A stretch of 64,000 bases of DNA, from NCBI RefSeq assembly GCF_001659605.2, contig NC_035172.2, positions 30,183,342-30,247,341 on the forward strand, written 5' to 3'. The notes under the pieces are model-generated. The model was not told the DNA's origin. It did no database searches and saw only the letters and a list, made by a program, of their open reading frames with translations. The position numbers were made by a program, and so were the translations under genes. Positions 25,351 through 37,083 of the stretch are shown piece after piece. Position 1 is the stretch's first letter. Every line of letters begins with the position of its first letter. Origin of the DNA: Manihot esculenta. Lineage: Eukaryota; Streptophyta; Magnoliopsida; Malpighiales; Euphorbiaceae.

Positions 25351-27783
25351 TGTAATACCCGGCTAGAATCCGGCATCGGGATTCCTGCCTTCCGGCGGAA
25401 TCTAGGGTGTTGGATCTCTCTAGAAGGGGTAAAATGTGTTTTCTCAAATGTCTTTACTGATTTCATGGTTTTAAATGGAAATGAATGGAGTTTTTGAAGA
25501 GGAAAGACCAAGGAGGCAATTGCCAGGTTCGGCCGCCGAAAGTGAAGTTCGGCCGCCGAACATGAAAAGGCTTCGGGAGCGCCTTTGGCCTCCGAAAGTC
25601 TTGTTTAAACGAGCCAAGGTTCGGCCGCCGAAAGTAAGGTTCGGCCGCCGAACATGCATGAGTTTAGGGGGCACGTTAGGCTGCCGAAGGTTGATGACCA
25701 GGCCACCTATATAAGGCCCTCAGATCGGAAATGGGCGAGTTTTCTCCCCATTCTCGAACTCAGGTGAGTTTCTGCCCTCCCTTGGTTGCTTGTGTGTCTT
25801 CTCGTCAAAATCCTTCAAGTTTTCATAAGATCTACCCTTGGTTTGAAGTTTTGAAGCTAAAATAGAAGTTTTGGGAGCTTGGAGCTTTTGGAGCTTGGAT
25901 TCTCCACACCTCCGAGTTAGGGATCGCACCAACCCTCGATCTTCAAGAGGTAAGTGTAGATCTTTGTTTCCCTTCAGTTTTCATGAAGTTTTAAGTAAGT
26001 TTTATGAAGGTTTTATGTTAGAATGGGTAGATATGCATGTTTAGGCTTTTGTGGGTTTTATGCCCAATGTATGTTATGTGATGATGTATTGCGGAGTTTA
26101 AGTTAGTTTCTTTGCTCTCTTTGCTTGTGGGAGTGTGTATGCATGCTTGGGAGAGAGTATGTGAGGTTTGGGGTGTTTTGGAAGGTTTTGGAGGCTGGTG
26201 TGCAAAGGCTGAGTTCTGATGAACTCAGGTTCGGCCGCCGAAGGTGGTTTCGGCCGCCGAACATGCCTATGGATGCATGGTTTGGCCGCCTAACCTTGCC
26301 CCCGAAAGTTGAGTTGTGGCTTGAAAGCAGACTTTCGGCCGCCGAAGGTAATGTTCGGCCGCCGAAAGTGCCTGACTTTCGTTCCTGGAGAGAAGGTTCG
26401 GCCGCCGAAGGTGCCGCCGAACCTACCCGAGTTTCGTCTCTGGAGGAGACTTTCGGCCGCCGAAGGTGCCGCCGAAAGTGCCCTGTCCAGCCGTTTCTTG
26501 GGTGTTTTCCATGCATGTTTAAGTGCTGTTTAGAGGGGTTTTTGGGGGTATGTTTATGAGTTGTTAGAATGTGTTTGGCACCTCATTCGAGTCCACCTGT
26601 GTAGGATCGGACCCGAGAGACCGAGGAGGCCATTAGTGCTAGCAGGTGCAGAGTCAGTCGGCGTCTGCCAGGAGGTGAGTAGAACTAAACTTAATCTTTT
26701 ATGCACAAAATCTAATGCCTAAAGCATGAGCATGCATCACGATTATGTATAGTAGGTTGATTGCACTAGTTCACGAATATGTTGCATTGCATTATTTCAT
26801 GTTGATGCTGAGGTAGGGTGGACCGAGGCGACTTCAATAGCCCATATCTGTCACGAGTCTTGTCTTAGTCCTTTGAGAACCGGACAAGTACATGTAGGAA
26901 AGTCCATGTGAGCTCTCTGTGGACCAGACACCATGTCATATATGTTACAGGCCTTTGTGAGCTCCTATGGGGGAGCCGGGCACCGACAGAGGGATTTTTG
27001 ATGTCATGTCCATCCTCTGAGAGGAAAGATGCATGCAAAAGACAGACTCTCAGAAACCAGGGTCCGTGGGGAATACATATTGCATAAGCCCCGAGGCGGA
27101 CAAGATTATGTGATTTCTCTGTGTTATGATGCATTTCATGAAAGCATGTAAATAATGAACTGTTTTCTATGTTTCTACTCACTGGGCTTTTTAGCTCACC
27201 CCTTTCCCCTAACCCCAGTGTTGCAGGTTTAAGTCAGAGCCCAGAGGCTGCAGGGTAAAGTCAAGGTTCAGATATGCATGTTGTAATAGCTTAGATTATG
27301 CTTATGTTTAGTATTTTAGAAGTGGACATGTAATATAAGTTGATGTAATGTAAATTGAGATAATGTATGTAACTGATAGTAGAGTTAATGTTTATGGATT
27401 AGTTGTGCTTGGCCCTATAGACTGGTTAGTCCCTGTTAATGCATGGTTATGTTTATGTTATATGTTGAGTTGAGAACCAAACTTGAGGCATGTAATGTTA
27501 CCCCATTGGAGTATATGATGAGGACTCCAGTGGAGGTTTTATGATTATATGATTTTATGAAGTATGTTTCATGTCAGGATACATGCTCAGGTTAGGTTTG
27601 GGTTCAACAGATGTCCAGTTTTCATGTTTTTATGGTTAAGTTTTAATCATGTATGGGATTTGACCAGGTAATAGTATGTATGTTTGGCTTGCTACGGGTC
27701 CCGGCGGCCTTAAGCCGATCTGGATCCTAGCGCCGAACAGGTCGGAGCCGCTACAGAGGGGTATCGGTTTCCGGGCTGTTACA
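25351..27783 (+). repeat. gypsy-2 3' LTR
   Basis: 2433 bp, same length as the 5' LTR with about three substitutions. TATA box at 25708-25716 and the same TTCGG-N3-CCGAA clusters. Followed at once by the second GCATG of the target duplication. Confidence 0.95.
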
Positions 27784-28180
27784 GCATGTAGGTAGGGTAG
27801 GGGTGAAAGCTGGAGTAATCCGATGTACCTCCCATCGGATACCCTGAACCCTGTGGGAAGGGTGGATAATGGGGTGGAAAACCATACCCCGAGGCCTGAA
27901 CGCCTCCCTGTGACTCCCCTGTCCCTTCTTCCTGCATGCTCACATCCAGGTTCCCATCCCTCCTCTGATCCTCTTCCATAACCTCCCTCACATCTGAAGA
28001 ACTTCCTCCTCTATCAGTCCCCCTTCTGCTAGCATCAAAAGACCTTCTAGGGTCCCTTGACACTCTTTCTCTGTTGGCTCTACAAGACATTGCCCTAGGC
28101 AATGTAGGAGGACGGGCGCTCGTGCCCTCATCCTCAGGTGGCACTCCAGTCAATCGTGCAGATCGACGAGTTCCTCTCAT
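27784..28180 (-). CDS. gypsy-1 gag, N-terminal 132 residues
   Basis: Starts MRGTRRSARLTGVP at 28180 and runs, rich in Ser, Arg, Pro and Tyr, to the GCATG duplication, where gypsy-2 cuts it. Reading on at 20686 keeps the frame (…YPTYM then PYPPFYP…), so this is the first exon-like piece of the gypsy-1 polyprotein rather than a separate gene. The ATG choice is supported by the matching start in gypsy-2. In situ, translation would stop four bases into the gypsy-2 LTR. Confidence 0.88.
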
Positions 28181-28437
28181 CCTGTTTTCTGAAAAAACAG
28201 TACACATCATACAAACATTAGCATCATATGGTTCATGTGGGCACACATGAACCCTCATCACATATATCACATAGCATATCATATCATTAATGCACATGTA
28301 TATAATCATGGCATTTCGCATCATCATGTAAGACAGGACTCAACATCCTATCCTAGTGGACATGACTTTCCTATTGTGCTTGACCTTCTATAACATCTAT
28401 GAGCCCAACACTCTAGGTCCGACCATATGAACCTAGG

Positions 28438-28449
28438 GCTCTGATACCA
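28438..28449 (-). other. gypsy-1 primer binding site (initiator-Met tRNA)
   Basis: On the minus strand TGGTATCAGAGC begins three bases inside the 5' LTR end at 28453. Same tRNA primer as gypsy-2 and the copia element. The leader 28181-28437 holds no gene. Confidence 0.9.
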
Positions 28450-28452
28450 TTC

Positions 28453-30782
28453 TGTAACGACCCGAAAATCGGACCGCTACCGGCGCTAGGATCCGGGTCG
28501 ACTTAAGGCCGCCGGGACCCGTAGCAAGCCTGACATATAACCTGAAAACCTGTATAATCCCATACATGATCACCACATGCATAAAAATTTTAAAACTTTT
28601 CTTTCATTCATTTCTCATACACCAACTCAACCTGAATATACATGTACATAGACATGATCATAATCATGATCCCTCTGTGGGATCTCATCAATGCCCCAAC
28701 GGGCGATACAACATAAGATGAGTTGGCTTAAACATAAACATTATAAAACATTTCTATAGATCATGTATCAAAGGGATTACAATACTCATAGGGTCAAGCA
28801 CATCTATAACCTCAATAAACCTCATTACATAACATACTGTAATCTCTTACATTACATCATCATACATTTGTCATGTCCACAAACTAACTATTACATACAC
28901 TCTTCATATCTCTGGCTAACCTCCTGGTCTACCCTGTACCTGCACATCTGGGGTTAGGGGAGAGGGGTGAGCTACAAAGCCCAGTGAGCAGAATAGTGGA
29001 AACAATATATTAAAATTTCATGCTTTCATGGAATGCAACACATCACAACAAATCACATCTCGGATGGTATTGTCACCTATAGTCCTCTACATAGGTCCAA
29101 CTGTGCCGGGACGTAGAATGGGTCAACCGGTCTTTCCCTTATCATAACATATCATATGGACCAACTGTGCCAGGGACGTAGAATGGGTACAACCTGGACT
29201 TTCTCTTACATCGTGCCAGGGACGTAGAATGGGTACAACCTGGACTTCCATACCATAACATGCCATAACATCATCATATCATATGAGGACTAAAGGATCA
29301 TCCAATAACCAATCCACATCAGCATTAACATCATAAATGCAATGCAACATATTCGTGAGTACTAATGCAAACAACCTACTATAGCTCATGGCATTCATGA
29401 TGCATGGGTCATGCTCAAAATTCATATTTCATTTATTTTAAAACTTAAGGTTTATTCCACTCACCTCTGGCTAGCTCTGACAATCTCTGTAGCAGCTGGC
29501 TCACTGCTGGGGTCCTCGGTTCCTCGGGTCCGAACCTACACAGGTGGACTCCAATGAGGGACCAAACATACATGAACATAATTCTAATATACTCCCCAAA
29601 AACCCCCTAAAACATCATGAATCAATCACATAACAACATGCAAGAAATGGCTGGACAGGGCACTTTCGGCGGCAGGTTCGGCGGCCGAAAGTCCCTCCAG
29701 AGCCGAAAGTCAGGCAGGTTCGGCGGCACCTTCGGCGGCCGAAACTCCCAGACAGAGACGAAACTCATGCATGTTCGGCGGCACCTTCGGCGGCCGAAAG
29801 TCCCAGACAGAGACGAAAGTCTCCCTTCGGGGGCAACTTCGGCAGCCGAAAGGCCTGCCTCACCAGCCATGTTCGGCGGCCGAAAGTGCCTTCGGCTGCC
29901 GAACCTGGTTTCTGCCGAAGGGCAGAAACTTGGCTCCCAAATGCATTTTCGCCTCCAAACTCACCAATCATGCATATACCTCAGTTAAAACATGCATACA
30001 AGTTCCTAGGGGCCTCAAAACATCAAATACCCCAACTACAACACTTCAAACACACAAAAACAACATACATTGTCCAAGACATCAAGGTTAACTCATAACT
30101 CCACATATAACCTAACATGCATTTCTACCCATCGATCTAGCATAAAACTTATTGAAAACACATAAGGAGCTTAAGATCGGCCCTTACCTCTTGAAGATCG
30201 AGAGGGAGACGACCTAAACTTGGAGATCCAAGAAGATGAGCTCCTGAGTTCCCAAAGCTCCAAAACTTGTTTCAAAAGTTCAAAACCTTCAATGCAAGCT
30301 TAAAACTCAAGAAAAATGGTGGGGATTTGGAGGAAGAACACTAAGTTTGCAAAGGGAAAGTCGGAAGCTTGCTGTGGCCGAAAATGGGAGAAAGCTCGCC
30401 CATTTCGGCTAAGTGCCCCTTATATAGTGGCTGGCCAGGCCACGTTCGGGGGCCGAATGTGCCTCCGCATCCATGCAAATGTTCGGCGGCCGAACTTGAC
30501 TTTCGGCGGCCGAACCTGAACTTCCCTAACTCATGCTTTCGGGGGCCTAACGTGCCTCCAAAACGCATGCATGTTCGGCGGCCGAACTTGACTTTCGGCG
30601 GCCGAACCTGGGTTTTCCTCCAATGCTATTTTCATGCAAAAACTCATTTAGTTTCATACTTTAAAACATTAAACATGAAAACATTTTTATAAAACATGAT
30701 TCTACCCTTCTTGAGGTCTCCAACATCCGAGATTCCACCGGACGGTAGGAATTCCGATACCGGAGTCTAGCCGGGTATTACA
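28453..30782 (-). repeat. gypsy-1 5' LTR
   Basis: 2330 bp direct repeat of 13670-15999. Being upstream of gag on the minus strand, it carries the working promoter. It includes both TTCGG-N3-CCGAA clusters. Confidence 0.95.
30418..30427 (-). promoter_or_regulatory. TATA box of the gypsy-1 5' LTR
   Basis: CTATATAAGG on the minus strand; the copy at 15635-15644 is its twin in the 3' LTR. Flanked on both sides by inverted-repeat clusters. Confidence 0.7.
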
Positions 30783-30787
30783 CTAGC

Positions 30788-33421
30788 TATATCAATCGAT
30801 CCCAGCTTCCTCTCTTGGTTCATCGTCGGCGGAATTTGATGCCAGACCAGTTGACGCCACTCCCCTTGGTTCATCGCCGTCAACCGTCTCTTTCTTCCCT
30901 CCCCTCGGTTCATTGCCGTCTCTTGCTCCCCTCCATTTGGTACATTACGGTCTTCTATCAGAGATTGGTTCAGATATCGTGTTCTTGCTTTCAGACCAGT
31001 TGACGCCTGCAGACCCCTTTCTTGCTTCCAGAGATCGCGTTCATCTCAAATTTTTCTTCTTCTTCAGTCTGTCTATAAAGGTAAGGATATTAGGGTTTTT
31101 CTTTTTTATTGTTTTAAGATTCTCTGCTTGTTTTGGTTGAATTAGTTGTTAATTTCTTATATACAAGTTCGCTTGATGTCGTGATTTCGCTTGTATTTGA
31201 GTAGTGATTTAAGTAGTGATTTCGCTTGAACTGGGGAAATATAAAGGGAGGCGAGGCTAGGGAACTGTGTAAAGTTAACCTGCAGAATTTCTCTGTCTCA
31301 ATCTTTCCCTTTATTCTGTTTTATGAGGCTAGTGGTAGCTGTTGAAGTTGAAAGCGAATGGCTTTCCCCACCAAAAAGAAAAGTTGGATCACAGTATTCT
31401 AACTTTTAAACTCTAACTGAATCCCTGTTTAGGTAAATAGAAAATTTTGACAGCTCCCACCCATTTCCTTTCCTGGAATATTGTGGTCTTCTATTTGTTT
31501 ATTTTTAGTTTTGTATTTAGCAAATGATTCCCAAATGAAAAAACATGAAGGGTGGTGGGTTTCTAGGCATGGGGTAGTCCACATGCTTTCTTTCACTGCT
31601 TTTGGGAGCATACAAGGGCAAAGACTCTGTTTAAAGAAAATTTGAATTTAAATGAGCAAATTATTCAAAAAAACAAAAAGATATCAATGCTAAGTTTTGT
31701 TTTCTTAAGCTAAAAATTACATTTTAGGATGTAGTCTTATGCCATTTAATAATTAATTAATTGATTGGTTGGTGATAGACAAAGCATTTAGAGCTTGCAC
31801 TGTCTAATTTGTACTTTGCAATGCCTAGGCCAGGCTGCTATATCCATGATTCCAAGTCATTTGTCTCACTTGAGAAGAATGGAATTGAGGTTACCCTTTC
31901 TTCTCTTGTGATTTTGGATAAAATTGCAAGGTTGATTTGATGCAATCCCATTAAATATCTTTCGTTTTCACTATGTCCATTGCCACTGCAGCATGTGTCA
32001 GTTGTTGATATTATATTTCAAGTTTCTGCTTGATTAGTTGATATTCTGGATGAATAGCTGGCCATGTTAACAAAACCCCACATTTTGAAGCTGCCCTTTT
32101 TTCTCCAAGTATTGGCAGGCCAAGTCTGTTCCCATGTCCTTCTCTGATCTCTACCAACACCCATCAATTACCCATTTGCAGGAAGAAAATCACAAAGAGC
32201 CATCCTTTTCTAAAAACTACACAGTAGTGCTGAGCTTTCATATTGATTGTGATGACTCTCTGTGTCCCCTTTCATGCATCCAAAAAAGAATTAGGGAAGC
32301 CAATACTGCTCTATCGAATAAGTAAATGAATAATTGTTCATTAATATTGGAAAGATTATTTTAATTTAATCAAAATCAAATCACCAATATTAAACTTAGT
32401 GAATAAAATTATGATAAATCAATCATACTAGTTTTGGAGATTAGATTGGTGATAAATCAATACAGTTCCCAAGCAACTTCAATTTAAAATTAAATTAATA
32501 CTTAAAATAACTGTGGCTTATAGTCTGTGGCTTAAATTAATACTTAAAATTAATACTTAAAATTAATTAAATTAAAATTAAATTAAATTAATTAATTTTA
32601 ATACTTAAAATTAAATTAAATTAAATTAATTAATTTTAAAATTAAATTAAAATTAAATTAATTAATTTTAAAATTAAATTAAAATTAAATTAAATTAATT
32701 AATTTTAATACTTAAAATTAATTAAATTAAAATTAAATTAATACTTAAAATTTATACTTAAAATTAATTAAATTAATTAAATTAATACTTAAAATTAATA
32801 CTTAAAATTTATACTTAAAATTAAAACTTAAAATTAAATTAATACTTAATATTAATACTTAAAATTTATACTTAAAATTAATACTTAAAATTAATTAAAT
32901 TAAAATTAAATTAATACTTAAAATTAATACTTAAAATTAATTAAATTAAATTAATACTACTTTTGGAGATTAGATTGGAGATTATTTTTAGTATCATTCA
33001 TGGTAGTCTGTGGCTTATTTTGCTTTCTTTTCTCTCCTTATGCTTCCTGTTGGCTGCTGCTATTGTTTTTCCACACTTTAACATGGATATGCTTATGTCA
33101 AAACTTTATAGATATAAAGAGCAAAAGAATAGCAGACACCCTATAAATTTGGTGTTAAAAGTTGACATTGATTGAAACTATATATGAATGCCTTTTTAGT
33201 GAGTATTCAAGAATTTGAGTTGAACAAAACAGGTATTGTTTAGTCTATGAATGCCTTTTAGTGAACTCTCTCGTTCATTTCAATATAGTATTCAAGTTAA
33301 TAATTGCTCAAACCATATTATTTAAATAGCTCCACATATCAATTTAGTTTTTCTAGATGAGGATATCGTTCTGACCAACTCATTATTTATTATTATATAT
33401 TCTAGGTACAATAGATACAAT
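30788..33421 (+). other. CACTA leader and long 5' intron before TNP2
   Basis: The pyrimidine-rich leader continues from the left terminus (13664) to a likely donor AAAG|GTAAGG at about 31080. It is followed by about 2.3 kb without coding potential and a likely acceptor TTCTAG at 33405, 16 bases before the TNP2 ATG. Intron ends are inferred from splice consensus only. An AT minisatellite lies within it. Confidence 0.5.
32432..32978 (+). repeat. AT-rich minisatellite in the CACTA intron
   Basis: About 480 bp built from TTAATACTTAAAATTAA-like units with irregular TTAAATTAA runs (32500-32955). It is bounded by an exact 18-bp direct repeat, ttttggagattagattgg, at 32432-32449 and 32961-32978. A 'tagtctgtggctta' segment is also present at about 32520 and 33005, so the array probably arose by local duplication and slippage. 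Confidence 0.8.
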
Positions 33422-36400
33422 ATGCCTTCTGATAGAGGTTGGATGTATGCAAGACTAAAAGATGGTCTACTAAATCCTTTATTCCTTGAAGGATTAAATG
33501 AATTCATATCAGCTGCCAAACAGTTTCCAGACTGTTTGAATGGAGAACTAATTAGGTGTCCATGTAATCGATTTAAGTGCCAAAATTGCAGTTTTGAAGA
33601 TGAGAGTACAGTTAGGTTTCATCTAATGAAATATGGGTTTGTTAGAGACTATTATGTATGGTATTTGCATGGTGAAATTCAAAAGTACAATGCGGTCCAT
33701 GGGAGAAGTAATGATTCGACTGACAACACGTGTAATGTGGAATATCAACATAGTGAGTTCTCTAATGCTTATGAACAACTAGTTGTAGATGCAGCAGGAC
33801 CTAGTTTCTCCCCATCAATAAGTAATGAGCCTCCAAACCAATATACTCAGAGATTGTATGACATGTTGGCCGCTGCTAATCAGGAATTGTGGCCAGGTTG
33901 TGAAAATCATTCACAACTGTCAGCTGTGGCAAGGATATTGAATATCAAAAGTGAACATCATTTGTCTGAACGCTGCTTCGACAATATTTGCCAATTCATC
34001 AAAGAAATTTTACCTACTGATAATTTATTTACTGATAATTTCTACTCTACCAAGAAATTACTTGAAGGCTTGGGATTACCAATTCAGAAGATTCATAGTT
34101 GTTTAAATGGTTGTATGATTTATTGGGGTAAGGATAATGAATTGCTCAGGTGCAAGGTGTGTGATCATCCGAGGTACAAACGATTGCGAGATAGCCAGAG
34201 CTCTAGTAAAATCCAAGTTGCTTATAGTAAAATGTATTACATGCCAATTACACCTAGATTACAAAGGTTGTACGCATCTAATGCTACAGCCAAGGATATG
34301 ACTTGGCATGCCAATCATGGGACTGATGATGATTTAATGCATCATCCATCTGATTCGCATGCATGGAAAACTTTTGATAACAATTGGCCTCATTTTAGTG
34401 CTGAGAAACGTAATGTCCGTCTAGGACTATGTACCGATGGTTTTCAACCCTTTGGACAATCTGGTCAGCAATATTCATCATGGCCTGTCATATTGACACC
34501 GTACAACTTACCCCTATGGTTATGCATGAAAGGTGAGTATATGTTTCTCACTATACTTGTCCCAGGGCCTAAAAATCCAAAAGATAAGTTGGATGTGTAT
34601 TTACAACCCCTAGTAACTGAGTTGAAAGATTTATAGGAGAATGGAGTTGAAACATATGATGCATTCAATAAAGAAAATTTCAACTTACGAGCTGCTTTAA
34701 TGTGGACTATAAGTGATTTTCCTGCGTATGCAATGTTATCTGGATGGAGCACTGCAGGACGGACCGCTTGTCCTTATTGCATGGATGATAGTGATGCATT
34801 CACATTGACAAGAGGAGGTAAGCAATCATGGTTTGATAATCATCGCAAATTTTTACCTCCTAGTCATTCTTTTAAAAGAAATAAAACAGCTTTTAGGAAG
34901 AATGTATCTGTTACTAAGAAAGCTAAACCACCAATTTCTGGTGAAGAAGTACTGAAACAGATTGATGAATTGGGATTTAAGAGGGTTACAGATGAAGATG
35001 CATTTGAAATAAATTCTCGTCTATCAAAGCAATGCGGTTGGCGAAAAAGAAGTATTTTGTGGGATTTACCGTATTGGAAAAGTAATTTGATTCGGCACAA
35101 TCTTGATGTAATGCACATTGAGAAAAATTTCTTTGAAAATATAATAAACACTATAATGAGTGTTGAAGGAAAGACAAAGGATAATGCCAAGTCAAGGGCA
35201 GACCTAAATGTGATATGCGATCGGCCAGAGTTGGAAATGGATCAAGTCACTGGGAGATATCCCAAAGCTTGTTATACTCTAGATAAGCAAAGTAAGCAAG
35301 TGTTATGTGATTGGCTGAAAAATCTCAAGTTTCCCGATGGATATGTTTCCAATATGGGGCGATGTATTGATATGAAGAAGCTGAAGATGTTTGGTATGAA
35401 GAGTCATGATTGTCATGTCTTCATGCAGCGGATTATGTCAATTGCATTTCGTGAGTTGCTTCCTTTGAATGTTTGGCAGCCCTTAACAGAGTTGAGCAAT
35501 TTTTTTAAGGAATTAACATCTACCGCTATAAGTGAGAGTGATATGTTGCGGTTGCATGGTGAAATTCCTTTGATCATATGTAAGCTTGAGCGTGTTTTCC
35601 CTCCAAGCTTCTTTGATTGTATGGAACACCTCCCCGTTCATCTAGCATATGAAGCATGACTGGCAGGTCCAGTGCAATATCGATGGATGTATCATTTTGA
35701 ACGGTAAGTTCTTTTAACTTCACTTTAATTAAGTTATTTAATAATGTTTACTAATGTTGGTCATATATTTTATAGATATCTGCGACGGCTTAAGAATAAT
35801 GTCAGAAATAAAGCTAGAGTCGAGGGATCAATATGTAATGCGTACCTAGTAGAAGAAGCAACTTCATTTTGTGCACATTACTTTGAGCCGTATGTCCAAA
35901 CTATACATCAAAAAGTGCCAAGGAATGTTGACATTTCAGAAAGTACTGAAAATTATGAAGGCAATCTCTCAATTTTCATGCAGTCAGATCGATCAATAGG
36001 AAAAGGGACAACTCGATATCTTATGGAGGATGAGTATAAAGCAGCACACATGTACATATTATTAAATTGTCCAGAAGTGAAACCCTACATTGAGTAAGTT
36101 ATCGTTAATAAGTAATTTATATATTACTTTTTTAAATTACTTTTTCTAATTAAGTTGAGGTTTTTCCAGCATTTACATCGATCAATTGCGCTCAAATGAT
36201 CCGTTAGTCAATGATTCTCAGATTGACATCAAATTGGAGAGTGAATTCTCTATATGGTTCAACAATTTTGCTCATGATTCGTGTAGTAATATATCCAATA
36301 AGTTTATCATATCGCTTGCAAATGGTCCATTACGAAGTGTGACATCATACAATGGATATATGGTGAATGGATATAAGTTTCAATCAAAGTCATACTGTAC

Positions 36401-36995
36401 AAGTAGAGCAACTATGAACAGTGGGGTGTGTATTAAGGGGTCAAATTACAGCAGCGAAGAGAGCGATTATTATGGGCAATTGCTTGAAGTTATACGTTTG
36501 GAGTATCCAGGTCTTCCAATAAAGTGAGTTGTACTTTTCAAATGCAATTGGTTTGACCCCACTCCAAATGTAGGAACAAAGACCCATAGTAAATATAAAC
36601 TTATTGATGTAAATCATAAACGATCTTTTAATAGATATGAGCCTTTTGTGCTGGGAGTACAAGCAATACAAGTGATATATACTCCGTATCCTAGCCTAAA
36701 GTGAGATAAAATTGAATGGTGGGCTGCTGTAAAAGTCAAAGCACATTCTGTAATTCAACTTCCAACACAAGAAAACACACAACCTGCTGATGAACCATTT
36801 CAACAAGATGAGATGGAACACACTGCCATTATTAGAGAAATTGATGAATCAACACAACAATTAAATGATCCTATTGGGGATGTTATTGAAATTGATGATG
36901 GTGAAGAAAATGATGAAGATGAAACTATAATAGCAACAGAAACTGATGATGATGATGATGATGGTACTGATGACTTGGATGTAGATAGTGAATAA
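33422..36995 (+). pseudogene. CACTA transposase TNP2 (TnpD-like), four stops
   Basis: Three exons fit: 33422-35703, 35776-36093 and 36170-36995, together about 1141 codons, all in one phase. The N-terminus (GWMYARL...CPCNRFKC...WYLHGE) is the transposase-associated domain. The TNP2 core spans DGFQPFGQSG to WPVILTPYNLPLWLCMK and CPYCMDDSD. DUF4218-like LIRHNLDVMHIEKN follows, then DUF4216-like VLFKCNWFDP; the tail is acidic. Four in-frame stops break it: TAG at 34634 (where family members have Trp) and TGA at 35657, 36525 and 36702 (Arg or Lys positions in relatives). Apart from these the frame is perfect, so decay is by point mutation and fairly recent. TNP2 cuts and joins the element ends. 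Confidence 0.88.
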
Positions 36996-37083
36996 AAGGT
37001 ATAATATAATTGATATATATTTTTATTCACGTTTATTAAATATGTTAACTATATGTGATTTGTTTAATGTAAATTTTTACAGG

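Larger units (their letters stand above)
20692..27783 (+). mobile_element. Non-autonomous Ty3/gypsy element 'gypsy-2' inside gypsy-1 gag
   Basis: LTRs of 2433 bp (20692-23124 and 25351-27783) are flanked by duplication GCATG (20687-20691 and 27784-27788). It carries a primer site for initiator-Met tRNA (23127-23138) and a polypurine tract (25338-25350). The internal region is only 2226 bp: gag lacking its core, then scrambled protease/RT remnants. LTR starts, PBS, PPT and hairpin match gypsy-1, so it is a related, diverged family member probably moved by partner-encoded proteins. Three LTR differences were found by eye. It reads opposite to gypsy-1. Confidence 0.95.
13670..30782 (-). mobile_element. 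Ty3/gypsy chromovirus-like element 'gypsy-1'
   Basis: Two 2330-bp LTRs (13670-15999 and 28453-30782) are flanked by the 5-bp duplication CTAGC (13665-13669 and 30783-30787). The element reads on the minus strand, LTRs running TGTAATACCC...GGTCGTTACA. It has an initiator-Met tRNA primer site (28438-28449), a gag-pol frame (28180 to 16104) and a polypurine tract (16000-16013). It is interrupted only by gypsy-2 at 20692-27783. Protein order gag-PR-RT-RNaseH-IN with a chromodomain-like C-terminus suggests the Tekay/Del branch. One LTR difference was found by eye (15939 G versus 30722 A), so the insertion is very recent. Confidence 0.95.

Noticed and set aside
13670..30782. Large direct repeats (13670/28453 and 20692/25351) as segmental duplication or assembly error
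   Set aside because: Equal lengths, TG...CA ends, adjacent PBS/PPT and exact target duplications show they are LTR pairs.
36524..36560. Possible third intron of TNP2 starting at GTGAGT 36524
   Set aside because: Coding sequence continues without a gap in the same frame after the TGA (VVLFKCNWFDP), so it is a nonsense codon, not a splice site.
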